Source of the DNA: Terfezia claveryi
Taxonomy: Eukaryota; Ascomycota; Pezizomycetes; Pezizales; Pezizaceae
Length of the DNA stretch: 64,000 bases
Assembly (NCBI GenBank): GCA_015179025.1
Contig: WHUX01000019.1
Span: 62,001-126,000, forward strand
Direction: 5' to 3'
The notes beneath the pieces are model-generated. The model searched no databases. It was given only the letters and a program-made list of their open reading frames with translations, and was not told the origin of the DNA. Of this stretch, positions 53,977 to 63,102 are shown in pieces. Both the position numbers and the translations under genes were made by a program. Every line of letters begins with the position of its first letter. The stretch's first letter is position 1.

Positions 53977-55737
53977 ATGGATCACGTTCCCGGAGTAGTA
54001 TCACCACCACCACCACCACCGCCGGCAGCAGCTTCATCGCGAACCCGTGATCGGGGAGGGGATGGCCATGGGGGTCGTCACTCCCACTCCCACTCCCACT
54101 CGACTTCTCATCACAAATCAAAGCCCTCCTCCAGCGAGCCCCCAAACTCCCGCTCCTCCAGCGATAAGGAAAATGCTCATGTCAAAACAACAACCACTTC
54201 CCCCCGACGGCGACCCAAAGTCCGCTTCACAGACATGGAGCCTGAACCCACCCCACTGCTCTTTAATGCCCGAGATTCAATGTACATGCGAGCTGAGCTC
54301 CAGCGAGAATTCGATTTTGGCATCCCCGCGCAGGAGGAAGCTCATCACTATGCACGGTGGTGTGAGGAGGAAGCCCGCCGGGAAGCTGCTGAAGCGAAGA
54401 CCACCGAAACCGCTGGGGGTGGTTATGCAAAAGCGGATATGGTGGTACATCCAAAACGGCTCAGCACGGATCTAGGTGCGATGGATATAGATTTTTCGAA
54501 TTTGGGTGAGGATGTTTCTGGGCTGGATGTCTTCTCGAGGGTGGAAGCTGCGTTGGGAAAGAAGGCTGAGGAGAAGCGGAAGCAGAAGGCGCAAAAGGAG
54601 AAGGAGAAGAAGGAGAAGAAGGAGAGTACTAGGGACAAGTTGAAAGCTTCTTTACTACCCAGCCCAAAGAGGGAGAATAGCTATAGCAGTTTGGATGAGC
54701 CGAGTCTGGGAGTGGGTGAATTGGTTAAGGAGAAGAAGGGGAGCAGATTTCTCCGAAAAGTCATCTCGGATAGGGTCATAAAACCGAAAGATGGTAGTGC
54801 AGAGGTAAATCCAAACCTTGGGCCAGCGGCGGCTGACGCGAGGGCCAAGGAGATTTCGGACTTTTTTGGAAAGATGGCAAAACAGCCAGTGCCGGGTCCG
54901 GCAATAGGGTCACCACTACCGAAGAATACAGCTACACCTACACCTACAGCTAAACCTACCTCAACGATGGAGCGGTCGAAATCCGATATCCCGCCAACAA
55001 TACGGAAGGAGCCGCCACTTCTTCCCAGCAGCAACGTCCTCGAAGGAAGGAGACCGTCACAGCCAGACCTTCGAACACATCCCCCACCAGCTACCCACAT
55101 TAATGGTCGGCCGCCGTCGAAATCAGAACCTCCCCCACCACCACCACCACCACCCATGAATGGAAAATTATCATCACAAGCATCTACCATCCGCACTGTC
55201 CCTGGATCATCCGTCACCCCTAGCGCCCCAAGACCAAGCCGCGAAGAACACTATAGTATATTACAATCTAAAGGATGGGAACAGAACGGCACCCACCTAC
55301 CGCCACATCATGAAGAAGTAAAAGGATGGGATAAGCGCCGGCCTTCCCTTCCCGCCAGACCTGCATCTAGCACTAACTCACAATCTCACCACCACACCCC
55401 ATCTCATGGTGCAAGCGGGCCAGCATCCACCCTCTGCACCCAAGACTCATCTTCCCGTCAACCTTCCCCGAATAGATCAAAGTCACTTAAAACCCCACCA
55501 CCTCCGTCATCACAGCCACAGAAATCTGCCCCCCAACAACCAACCCCACCATCGCTACAAGCTCCAACGCAAGTATCAGCAACAGACGACTTATTCTCCC
55601 GAATCGAGCAGGACATTGCGAGAAATCACCCGCCGCCGCCAGTGAAAGAGAAGGGAGGAGATGAGCGCACGAGGGATAAGGGGAGGAAGTTGTTTGGGAA
55701 GGCACTGGAGCATATTAAGCATGGGGGGAGAAGATGA
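53977..55737 (+). CDS. Long disordered Pro/Ser/Lys-rich protein, unknown (586 aa)
   Basis: Uninterrupted ATG-started frame, MDHVPGVVSPPPPPPP to KHGGRR. Polyproline (residues 8-15), a His/Ser run (RHSHSHSHSTSHHK) and basic RRRPKVRFTD precede a region that may be ordered (residues about 85-130: FNARDSMYMRAELQREFDFG, then EEAHHYARWCEEEARRE). Next is an acidic LDVFSRVEAALGKKAEEKRK with a Lys/Glu helix, then KGSRFLRKVISDR, and a long Pro/Ser-rich part with polyproline at about 390. The C-terminus returns to conserved-looking DDLFSRIEQDIARNHPPPP and LFGKALEHIKHGG; DVFSRVEAAL and DDLFSRIEQDI look like related motifs. No enzyme domain. Probably a scaffold or signalling protein with phosphorylation sites (inference). 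No intron is seen. Confidence 0.75.
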   Translation: MDHVPGVVSPPPPPPPAAASSRTRDRGGDGHGGRHSHSHSHSTSHHKSKPSSSEPPNSRSSSDKENAHVKTTTTSPRRRPKVRFTDMEPEPTPLLFNARDSMYMRAELQREFDFGIPAQEEAHHYARWCEEEARREAAEAKTTETAGGGYAKADMVVHPKRLSTDLGAMDIDFSNLGEDVSGLDVFSRVEAALGKKAEEKRKQKAQKEKEKKEKKESTRDKLKASLLPSPKRENSYSSLDEPSLGVGELVKEKKGSRFLRKVISDRVIKPKDGSAEVNPNLGPAAADARAKEISDFFGKMAKQPVPGPAIGSPLPKNTATPTPTAKPTSTMERSKSDIPPTIRKEPPLLPSSNVLEGRRPSQPDLRTHPPPATHINGRPPSKSEPPPPPPPPPMNGKLSSQASTIRTVPGSSVTPSAPRPSREEHYSILQSKGWEQNGTHLPPHHEEVKGWDKRRPSLPARPASSTNSQSHHHTPSHGASGPASTLCTQDSSSRQPSPNRSKSLKTPPPPSSQPQKSAPQQPTPPSLQAPTQVSATDDLFSRIEQDIARNHPPPPVKEKGGDERTRDKGRKLFGKALEHIKHGGRR

Positions 55738-57403
55738 AGGAGAAGATGGAGAAAGAGAGGAAGTAGGGATAGGGTGGGGGAAGGGGTGGGTTGGTGTTTT
55801 TTATTTCTTTTGGGGTTGGGGTGGCGGTTGGGGGTTGGGGGTTGGGGTTGATTTGTTGTATTGATTACTGTACTTGTGCTTTATGTTTGCACTTTTTGTG
55901 TTTGTACTGCTTTGTACTTGTGTGGTTTGCGATGGTGATTTTTTTTTTTTTTTTTATTGGTGGATTTGCTGATATCAGTATCAGGTTGAGATACTCTAGT
56001 CTGGTATTTGAGCGCTTTTTTTCCTTTTCATTTTTTCCTCTATGCTTCTTGTCAGGTGCAGCAAGTCTTACTTACTTACTATGTTACATATTACCAACAC
56101 TAATATCATGTTGTTACGTCGGTTATACATATGAGCATGATAAGTGTATTTCTTGATGTTTTAGTTGTTTGGGCACGGCAAGAGCCTGAAGTGTGCGTGG
56201 GCGTTTGAGATGCTGCGGAAGGATGGATAGGTGTACAGTACTGTATGTACATACACATATATATATATATACGCATTGTTGCAAAATAGATATATAAGTA
56301 CAATCTTCAGTCTTTTACTTTTTTATTTTTTAATGATTAACGTGTTTTTTTTTTTTTTTTTTTTTTTTTTGTTTTTTTAATACACCCCACAGCGATGAAA
56401 CCTGAAACCACGGCGGCGAAAGCCAACCCACCTAGGTACGGTAAATGTGACATGGACTAAAATACCGGTATCGTAAACCCCTGACTTCCTAATGTGACCA
56501 CCGAATTAGCGATACCCGATCCGACAGGGGTACGGAGGACTCCATAGTACTGTAAACTGACCACCGATCTCGGAGATACCGGGACCCGGAGAAGGGAGTC
56601 AGTCGTCTTTGTGAGGAACGGTTGCATGGCCCCTATGTAGGTTGCCTGAAATCGGGTTTTCACTTGATCTATATGTAGGTGAATACGGAGTACATACGGA
56701 GTACCTACAGTACGATACTGCCCAAAATCAAGTAAGTACACATGGACCCTAGAATATCTCAAAGTTCACAATCGATAAAGCATCACTCAAACAGATCCCG
56801 GAATCACGATAATTCACTTCCCGATTTCCTTCTACAACGAACTAGAAGCAGTCCAAGTACGCATCCGTAGTTCTCAACAAGACCAAGCATCATTACATGC
56901 ACACAAACAAAGTATAAAACGAGCGTGATGTATATTCCTCTCCCCCGGTATGCAGCATCCCCACTGGTACGACTACCTCTAGCCCGAGATGTATGCTAGC
57001 GACCCGAGGATGCATGAAAAATAAAATGAAAGGGTGAAATATATGATAAAAGTGAGCGTATCAAACCAAAAACATACACCAAAACCTCATCCTGAAAAGA
57101 CTGTACTTAGCATTCCCCAAGAATTCTGGAAACCTAACCCTGCTCGCCAAAAAATAAAGTGAACAAAACTATAAAATAAGTAAAGGAATGCCGTTAGATG
57201 TTCTTCTCCACGGACCCCTCCGCAATCCTCGCCGTTAAGAGCAAGGGAAAAAAAATAACATGAAAATCAAGTCACGACTCCACCTCTTCTCACCGGCCCC
57301 CTTACGAATCTGGTTCTCTCTGTACAAAAGAGACTGTTAACAAGATAACCCAGGACTCTCCGAATTGGCTTTGCCCTACTCACTCTGTGAGCTAGGGATA
57401 AGC
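55738..57403. other. Convergent intergenic region
   Basis: Between the 3' ends of the genes at 53977-55737 and 57404-58861. A G/T-rich tract follows the first stop codon. There is a T15 run near 55940, a TA repeat near 56258 and a T22-plus tract at 56346-56371. ACAGTACTGTATGTACATA (56235-56253) and repeated CGGAGTAC (56685-56705) belong to the GTAC-palindrome group. No gene seen. Confidence 0.5.
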
Positions 57404-58861
57404 TTAGTCTTCATCATCTTCCTCATCATCACTGTTAGATTGGTAAGCACGCGGTTTGGTCTTGACCAGCTTCGGCTGGCCACCAAAGGGTTGCAACCCA
57501 TTTCTCTTCGCCGTTTCACTCATCCAAACATTCTCCACAACGTCACCAGCCTTCAACTTCACCGGCTTTCCCCACTTTGGCCTTCCGGTGGAAGAATATG
57601 ATGTAGCTGGGCTTGCAAAGCCCGAATTGACTGAAGTACGTGCAGTTGTTGCAGTACGTGTAGTTGTAGAATAGCCAGCAGTGCTTGCTGCTGCGGGAGT
57701 AGCCATGGCGCTAGCCGCAAGGCTAGCCCATGTAGTTGGGGTACGGTAAGCACTATTACTTCTGCCAGCAATCTTTACCGTCTCCCATGCTCCGCCATCG
57801 GAGCCGTTGACATCGTTGTCGAGATTACTAACCAATGCAGTTGGATTAGCTGTTGAAGGGGTGGTTACCCGCGTTTTTGTGATGGGGGTGGTATTCCCCT
57901 GAGAGCCAGATGAGAGGTTCATGGAAGCCATTTGCTTTGAGACACTGGCAGTGGCAGTAACCGCACTGGCTTTCTTTGCTGCTGGTGGAGCATCGACATC
58001 AGCGTCGCTGTCCTAGGCATTTTACAATGGCAAGTTAGACACTAGGTACTCGTAAATTCAAAATCAGGAGGCACACTACCTCAGCTTCCTCAGCGTCATC
58101 AGCATTATCAGCATTATCACCATCCACCGATCCACCATCTTCATCAACATCACTCTCATCAGTAGAACCATCAATATAATGGTCAAGGTTGGGCGCCATT
58201 CCATGACGCTCTGTGTCTAAACAATACTGAACACAAGCCTTGCAGCGCTATAGCACAGAAACGAATTAGCGCCGACCCTTCCAGATAATCCCAAGTGTAT
58301 GCGAGTTCGACAAAATTAAAACGTACCGGCTTTGCTTGACTCCGTTGAGTCTTTAGAAAGAGATCAATAGACTTCTCAGCGTTGCAAATAAAGCAACGAA
58401 TGGTATCCACCTGTGCTGCGGTACAGTCCTTACAAGTGGCATAATCCCTAACGGAACGTCCACCCGGGATATATGCTATCAAAGTCAGCCACGTCTTGGG
58501 GGTGCTCATATTGGAGACTTACGATTGTACACCGTATTCTTATGTTTGAGTACCTGACGGTTCGAGTAACAATCAACGGGACGGATGCGTGAACACACGT
58601 GACATTTGATACTGTAACCCAGAATACAGATTAGCAAAATCCCGAAAAAATTTTACTGAATCGGTTGTGCCAGCAGAAAACTTTTAGACGTACCTTGAGA
58701 AGTTGATATTGTCCAAACTAAAGCCACGATATTAGTTCTAACCCAGCAAAAAAGTCAATGGCAAGGACTCACGCATTGGAGGATGCCGCTGCTCCAAATT
58801 TATTCACAAGATTGGCGTTCAGCACCTGCTGAGCAGGCCTGACTGCTGCCTTTTTCCCCAT
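57404..58861 (-). CDS. Stc1-domain protein, 375 aa, six exons
   Basis: Exons 58861-58773, 58717-58694 (24-nt microexon), 58611-58523, 58475-58327, 58247-58080 and 58012-57404, each with standard fungal splice signals and consistent phases. The start MGKKAAVRPAQQ lies at the ATG 58861. Residues about 35-125 form a Stc1 domain: CHVCSRIRPVDCYSNRQVLK, then YIPGGRSVRDYATCKDCTAAQ, CFICNAEKSIDLFLKTQRS and CKACVQYCLDTE, i.e. four CxxC-type pairs. In fission yeast Stc1 links RNAi (Argonaute) to the CLRC H3K9 methyltransferase; many filamentous ascomycetes have proteins with this domain. The middle is very acidic (DESDVDEDGG, NADNADDAEEAE) and the rest Ser/Thr/Ala-rich. WETVKIAGRS and KPVKLKAGDVVENVW near the C-terminus may be short binding motifs. 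Orthology to Stc1 itself is inference. Confidence 0.85.
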
Positions 58862-59463
58862 GGCTAGATTTTTCTGTTTTGAGGAGGTGCTTGTAGGGAA
58901 ATCCTTTCGATTTCCAAGGGTTGGTAAGTAAAGTGCGTGAGTACTGGGTAGCTTCAACAGACTTCGAATGATAGATATTCAGGATTCGAATCTTGATGCC
59001 ACCGGTATTGGAGAAGACGTAAGGGTTGTGTCGGTTTTCCGAACTCGTTACTCTAGTTCTTACACTAAATAGTTAGACAAACAAAGAGACGTTAAAGAGA
59101 TGTCAAGGCGAAGTGTTCTTCTAGATTAGCAGATTACCACGTACTGTACCCACGTACTGTACCTACGTACCCACCACACAAGGTGTAGCCCGCCTTCGAT
59201 TGGAACACCAGTACACTGCCGGAGCGAGTTGTACTCAAGATTGTGCCGTTGTGAATCAAGGGAAGGAGTTGGAATGTGGGGGTGGGGTTGGGATTTGCGA
59301 TGCCCAGGAGAGCTTTGATATCCCAGACTCACCTCAAAGAAGCTTGAGGAACGAGTTAAACAAGGGAAGTAGATGATAACGAGACTGAGTAAACTAGCAT
59401 GGAGGAAGCCAAAATTTCATGGAACAGGCCTGAAGTTGGGGAGGTGCGGACATAAATACCAAA

Positions 59464-59667
59464 ATGCCTAGCACAGCTTGCACTAGCCCCTCGGTAGGTG
59501 CTTCCCCCCCCACCTTCTCTCCATCACACCTCTACTGTACGTCCAACCAACGAACCACCCCATCTGGCCCCCAATATCCTATGATCCTACAGTGGCCACA
59601 TCATTCCGACCCTCCTGCTTCTTTACTCATCAACTTCAGGCCTGCCACTATCCTTATTTGCATGTAG
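59464..59667 (+). CDS. Doubtful 67-aa open frame
   Basis: ATG-started (MPSTACTSPSVGASPPTF) with CATAAATA 15 bp upstream. Ser/Pro/Thr-rich, ending RPATILICM. There is no recognised motif; it could be chance. Confidence 0.15.
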   Translation: MPSTACTSPSVGASPPTFSPSHLYCTSNQRTTPSGPQYPMILQWPHHSDPPASLLINFRPATILICM

Positions 59668-60191
59668 TGGTGCAGGTATCAAACACGTTCCAGCATTCGC
59701 GTTTTTTCTTGTCGGCTTGACACGCCAGCAGTATACATGAATACATGCATAATTTATTTCCAGGAACCTCACCATTGTTAATGACTTCGTGATATCCAGC
59801 ATTGCAGCCCTGTTTCCGGCCTTACAGCCGAACCCTGTAAAACGGTACCAGGACGTGCGGGACGCCCCACAATTATGTAGCATTCTGATAATTATAACCC
59901 GATTCCAGATGATCACGAGACAATGTCAACAGTGAAGTTGTACTTAAATACAGTACAGTAAGCAATATAAATTTCGGATTACTTTTGACAGTGGGCTTCA
60001 AGGTAGCTTAGGTAGCTTGACCCGCTTGACGAGCGTTTGAAGCCAAGAAACCTCTATTACTTAAGCAGGTGTATTCAATATCCAAACTATAAATTCAGCA
60101 GGCAATGGTAGGAACTCCTCCTATTCACTCACAATTTTCTCGGCTTGCTCATGTAGTTTTCAAAATTACCTAGCTGTGGTGTGTATATATG

Positions 60192-60226
60192 ACTTACTAC
60201 TGTGCCAACCAGACTACTTACTACTG
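60192..60226 (+). repeat. Micro-insertion 13 (13 bp) with 11-bp target duplication
   Basis: ACTTACTACTG at 60192-60202 and 60216-60226 flank TGCCAACCAGACT. With the adjoining G and A of the duplication it reads GTGCCAACCAGACTA minus nothing but the first bases. Confidence 0.85.
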
Positions 60227-60626
60227 CTGTTTCTGTAGCCTCGCAAATGACACACGTGGATAAGCAGTGAAGAAGGGCACAATCCTTCGAAACAGCGCAA
60301 CTCGACATGTGAGGAGTCAGAGATTCGGAGGCAATAAGGATAGGACAGAGGTGTGTTTTGCCATATCATTCAGATTATAGCTATCAGAATAGACAAGCTC
60401 CATCTTTACGAATAGCCAAAGACTCTAAACTCATAATATCGTTTTCCTACACCGACCTCCACTAGAGGAGAACTAAACATAAAAGATGGGGAATAGTCAA
60501 TGATAGTGGAGGGGAACCAATATTTTGTCCTCGCCCAAAGTAGTTAAGTCCGAGAGTGGTCGTAGTGCATATATTGAATTCGAAGGCGTACGGACTTCGA
60601 CATGATAGACGCCCGCGCCGCTCAGT

Positions 60627-61576
60627 TTACCCTCCTCCCACCGGATCCTCATCCACATCCATAATCTCTTCTACTGCCTTATCCAACCACTCCCTCGTCC
60701 ACACACTGACCTTCTTCCACACCCATATAAAAAAGTTAAACACACCCACTACAACCACAATCCAGCCCAACTGCCCTAACCTATCCCTTCCCGAAGACGC
60801 TCTTCCTCCACTATTCCCAAGAATCCCGCTCTGCCGGAGATTCCACCAGGAATTGGGACCAAGAAAGAATAAAACTTTGATGAAGCCGAGGAGACCTAGA
60901 GATGTGATACCTTTGAGCATATGCTCCGCGAAGCTGCCAGGTTTGGCAGGGATGACGCCGGGAGCTGGCTCTTCGGTGGTTAGTGCTGTACGCGGTCGAA
61001 ATTGGGGTGGCGGTGACGGAAGTGAAGGGGATGAAAGGTAGGCGCTGATGATTGGGTCTGCGACGAAACCGAGGACGTAAATTGTGAGAAGGAGAATACC
61101 GGAGGTAATGCTTAGTTGCAGGCCTATTTAGTAAGCTCATTAGATAGACCATAATATCTCGGAAGTGGGAGTAATTCACCTCGACTTCCAACCCATCTCG
61201 AAATTGCTAACCGCCTAAACTTATACTTGTATCCGCATGTATTACATTCGTAATAACTCTTAGAATTAGAGCTTATAATACGCCACCGGTTCAAGCATCC
61301 CTCGTGTACGTATTTCGAAGATCCTCGGCACCGACATGGTGAGAGTAGCCGTCCAACTTCTAGGTCATATCCAGAGGTGCTGGTATCAAAACATATCCGG
61401 CAAATTTTGGGCTCGCCCTGGTCTGCCTGAGACTCCGGAGTTGGTTGTGTGGGTGCTCTGGGTTCTTGATTATGCCTAGATGAATCTTGGGAGGTGTCGG
61501 AGAAAGGGGAGCGAAAGTAGGGGCCGGCATCGGAACCAAAGTCGCCGGGAACGTTGAAGGAGGTCGTGCTAGCCAT
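60627..61576 (-). CDS. RING-CH (MARCH-like) membrane E3 ubiquitin ligase, 297 aa
   Basis: Two exons, 61576-61180 and 61123-60627, split by a 56-nt intron (GTGAAT...AAATAG) in phase 1. After about 55 disordered residues the RING-CH (C4HC3) domain spans residues about 58-115: CRICFDTSTSGYD, LLSPCRCRGSSKYVHEGCLN and YYECNTCGYKY give all eight zinc ligands. The second exon adds membrane segments: LQLSITSGILLLTIYVLGFV, then GITSLGLLGFIKVLFFLGP and LGWIVVVVGVFNFFIWVW, ending acidic (EEIMDVDEDPVGGG). MARCH-type ligases ubiquitinate membrane proteins, and this one is probably an endomembrane protein with a cytosolic RING. Fungal relatives with this layout are common. Splice sites and domain order are convincing. 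Confidence 0.9.
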
Positions 61577-62264
61577 TATGCAAAGTTGGTAGCGCGCCTA
61601 ATAATGTTAATCATTGAACCCAGATTGCCGCGAGTGTGCCCAGATAAACAATTGTTGAAACCATATGGGGTCATTCAACTTGCCACAATGTCATAAGGGA
61701 ACAGCAGCCCTGCTGTCGCTCTCAGCGGAAACCTTCTCTCAAAACAAATTGGAATTTCTCCAAGAATTGCTCTTTTTGTCAGCAAAGGGCTGATGAAAGC
61801 ATGGGAAGGCCACGAATTGCCCTCATGTCACGCGGGTATAAGGGTCAGTCACTGAGGAGTTGTGGACGCAGGGCTGCCGACGGAAGTTGCCAAGATGGGG
61901 TGATCTGGCGCTAGCCCGCAGCTTCCCCCCACGATACAAGAAACACTCCCCTCGAAAGCCAACCACGCAAGCTGCTAACTTGTGAGGGATATATAGTGGA
62001 AAGCTTGTGCAAATTGGTTCGTCACTCTCTTTGTCTATATAGATCACAGTCTCAAAGGCAAGGAAGAGGAGTGGTGGAGAGGAATGTTGCTATGTTCGCC
62101 GGAATCATATCATGGAGGTCCGAGGATCTAGGTATCAAAGGCAACCGACTACCGTAGTATTAAAGGTACCTCACTTGTACGACCCACCTCCTGTAACACC
62201 TCCTGTAACCTCCACTCCCCCAATAGACACCTATCATTACTGCCCTAGCAACCAACGGTATTTC
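61577..62264. other. Upstream region of the RING-CH gene, no gene seen
   Basis: Promoter side of the minus-strand gene at 60627-61576. Frames here are short. A plus-strand frame from 62112 runs into the pseudogene at 62265, but its first 50 residues show no similarity to the proteasome subunit. Confidence 0.4.
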
Positions 62265-62857
62265 CTCGCCACTGAGGAGAAGTCCACCTCCTCCCTCATC
62301 AATCCCTCCTCCCTTGATAAAATCTGTCTCATCACCCCCAATATCAAGATGGTCTACTCTGGCATGGGTCCCCACTTCCGTGTCCTCGTCGATCGTGCTC
62401 GTAAAGTCTCCCACACAAACTACAAACGCATCTACAACGAGTACCCACCCAACCGAATCCTCGTGCAGGGTGTAGTGTAAGAAGTTACCCAGTCCGGAGG
62501 TGTACGGCCATATGGCCTTGTTGCCGGTTGGGATGAGCACAGCACCCCCGCTCTATACCAGGTCGATCCATCGGGGAGTTACTTCCCTTGGAAGGCACGG
62601 CGATTGAAACGTCAGCGACTAGTGCAAAGACTTTCTTGGAGAAGAGGTATGCGGAGTGATTGGAATTGGAGGATGCGATTCATATTGCTGAAGGAGACCT
62701 TGGAAGATGGGGAAGTTGAATGAAGTTACGGTAGAGATTGAGATGATGGGAACACCAGCAGTTCACCTACTATGGGTATGAAGGCGGGGAGGGGAAGGGT
62801 CCAAGGTTCAGGAAGTTGAGCCAACAGGAGATTGAGGATTATTTGACAAATTTGTAG
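62265..62857 (+). pseudogene. Proteasome subunit alpha-2 (PRE8/PSMA2-like) pseudogene
   Basis: Starts inside the gene at LATEEKSTSSLINPSSLDKI and continues MVYSGMGPHFRVLVDRARKV, RIYNEYPPNRILVQ; intact subunits have IATEKK, VYSGMGPD[FY]RVLV.RARK and the like. A TAA at 62478-62480 breaks the frame and the residues before [10 protein letters not shown] are shortened, as is the following VSLL (GLVAGWDEH). It continues [16 protein letters not shown] with a shift, FLEKRYAE, then [15 protein letters not shown], and finally RKLSQQEIEDYLTNL at the true C-terminus (TAG 62855-62857). Functional alpha-2 is an essential ring subunit of the 20S proteasome, so an intact copy must lie elsewhere. About the first 40 residues are absent; no introns are recognisable, which would fit a retrocopy but does not prove it. 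Confidence 0.85.
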
Positions 62858-63102
62858 GGAATTACTGACGGCATAGAAATTATGCGGAATGAAATATCAT
62901 GGATAGCACTACGTAAGTATCTCTCGGGATGGATTATACATCAGGAGCTAAACTGCCAATTGCACGAAAATTCTCTTTCTTCGTGTGATATATATATCTC
63001 TAATCACCTATATGGCCACATATATTCAAACATATATATTATAATCCCACTTTCTTCCTTACCTATTCTTAGAGCAGTACAGACTCGTACAGACTTCACA
63101 CT
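62858..63102. other. Between two pseudogenes, nothing recognised
   Basis: Short AT-rich stretch with ATATATAT-type repeats near 62988 and 63022-63042. No feature supported. Confidence 0.4.

Larger units (their letters stand above)
58862..60626. other. Intergenic region, no firm gene
   Basis: Promoter side of the Stc1-domain gene. ACGTACTGTACC is tandemly repeated at 59149-59172, and ACAGTACAGTA recurs near 59950. A small frame at 59464-59667 is listed separately. The micro-insertion at 60192-60226 lies here. Confidence 0.45.

Noticed and set aside
50171..62857. Functional ubiquitin-proteasome gene cluster (RBR, RING-CH, proteasome alpha-2)
   Set aside because: The genes are spread over 12 kb among unrelated ones, and the proteasome copy is dead; co-location is probably chance.
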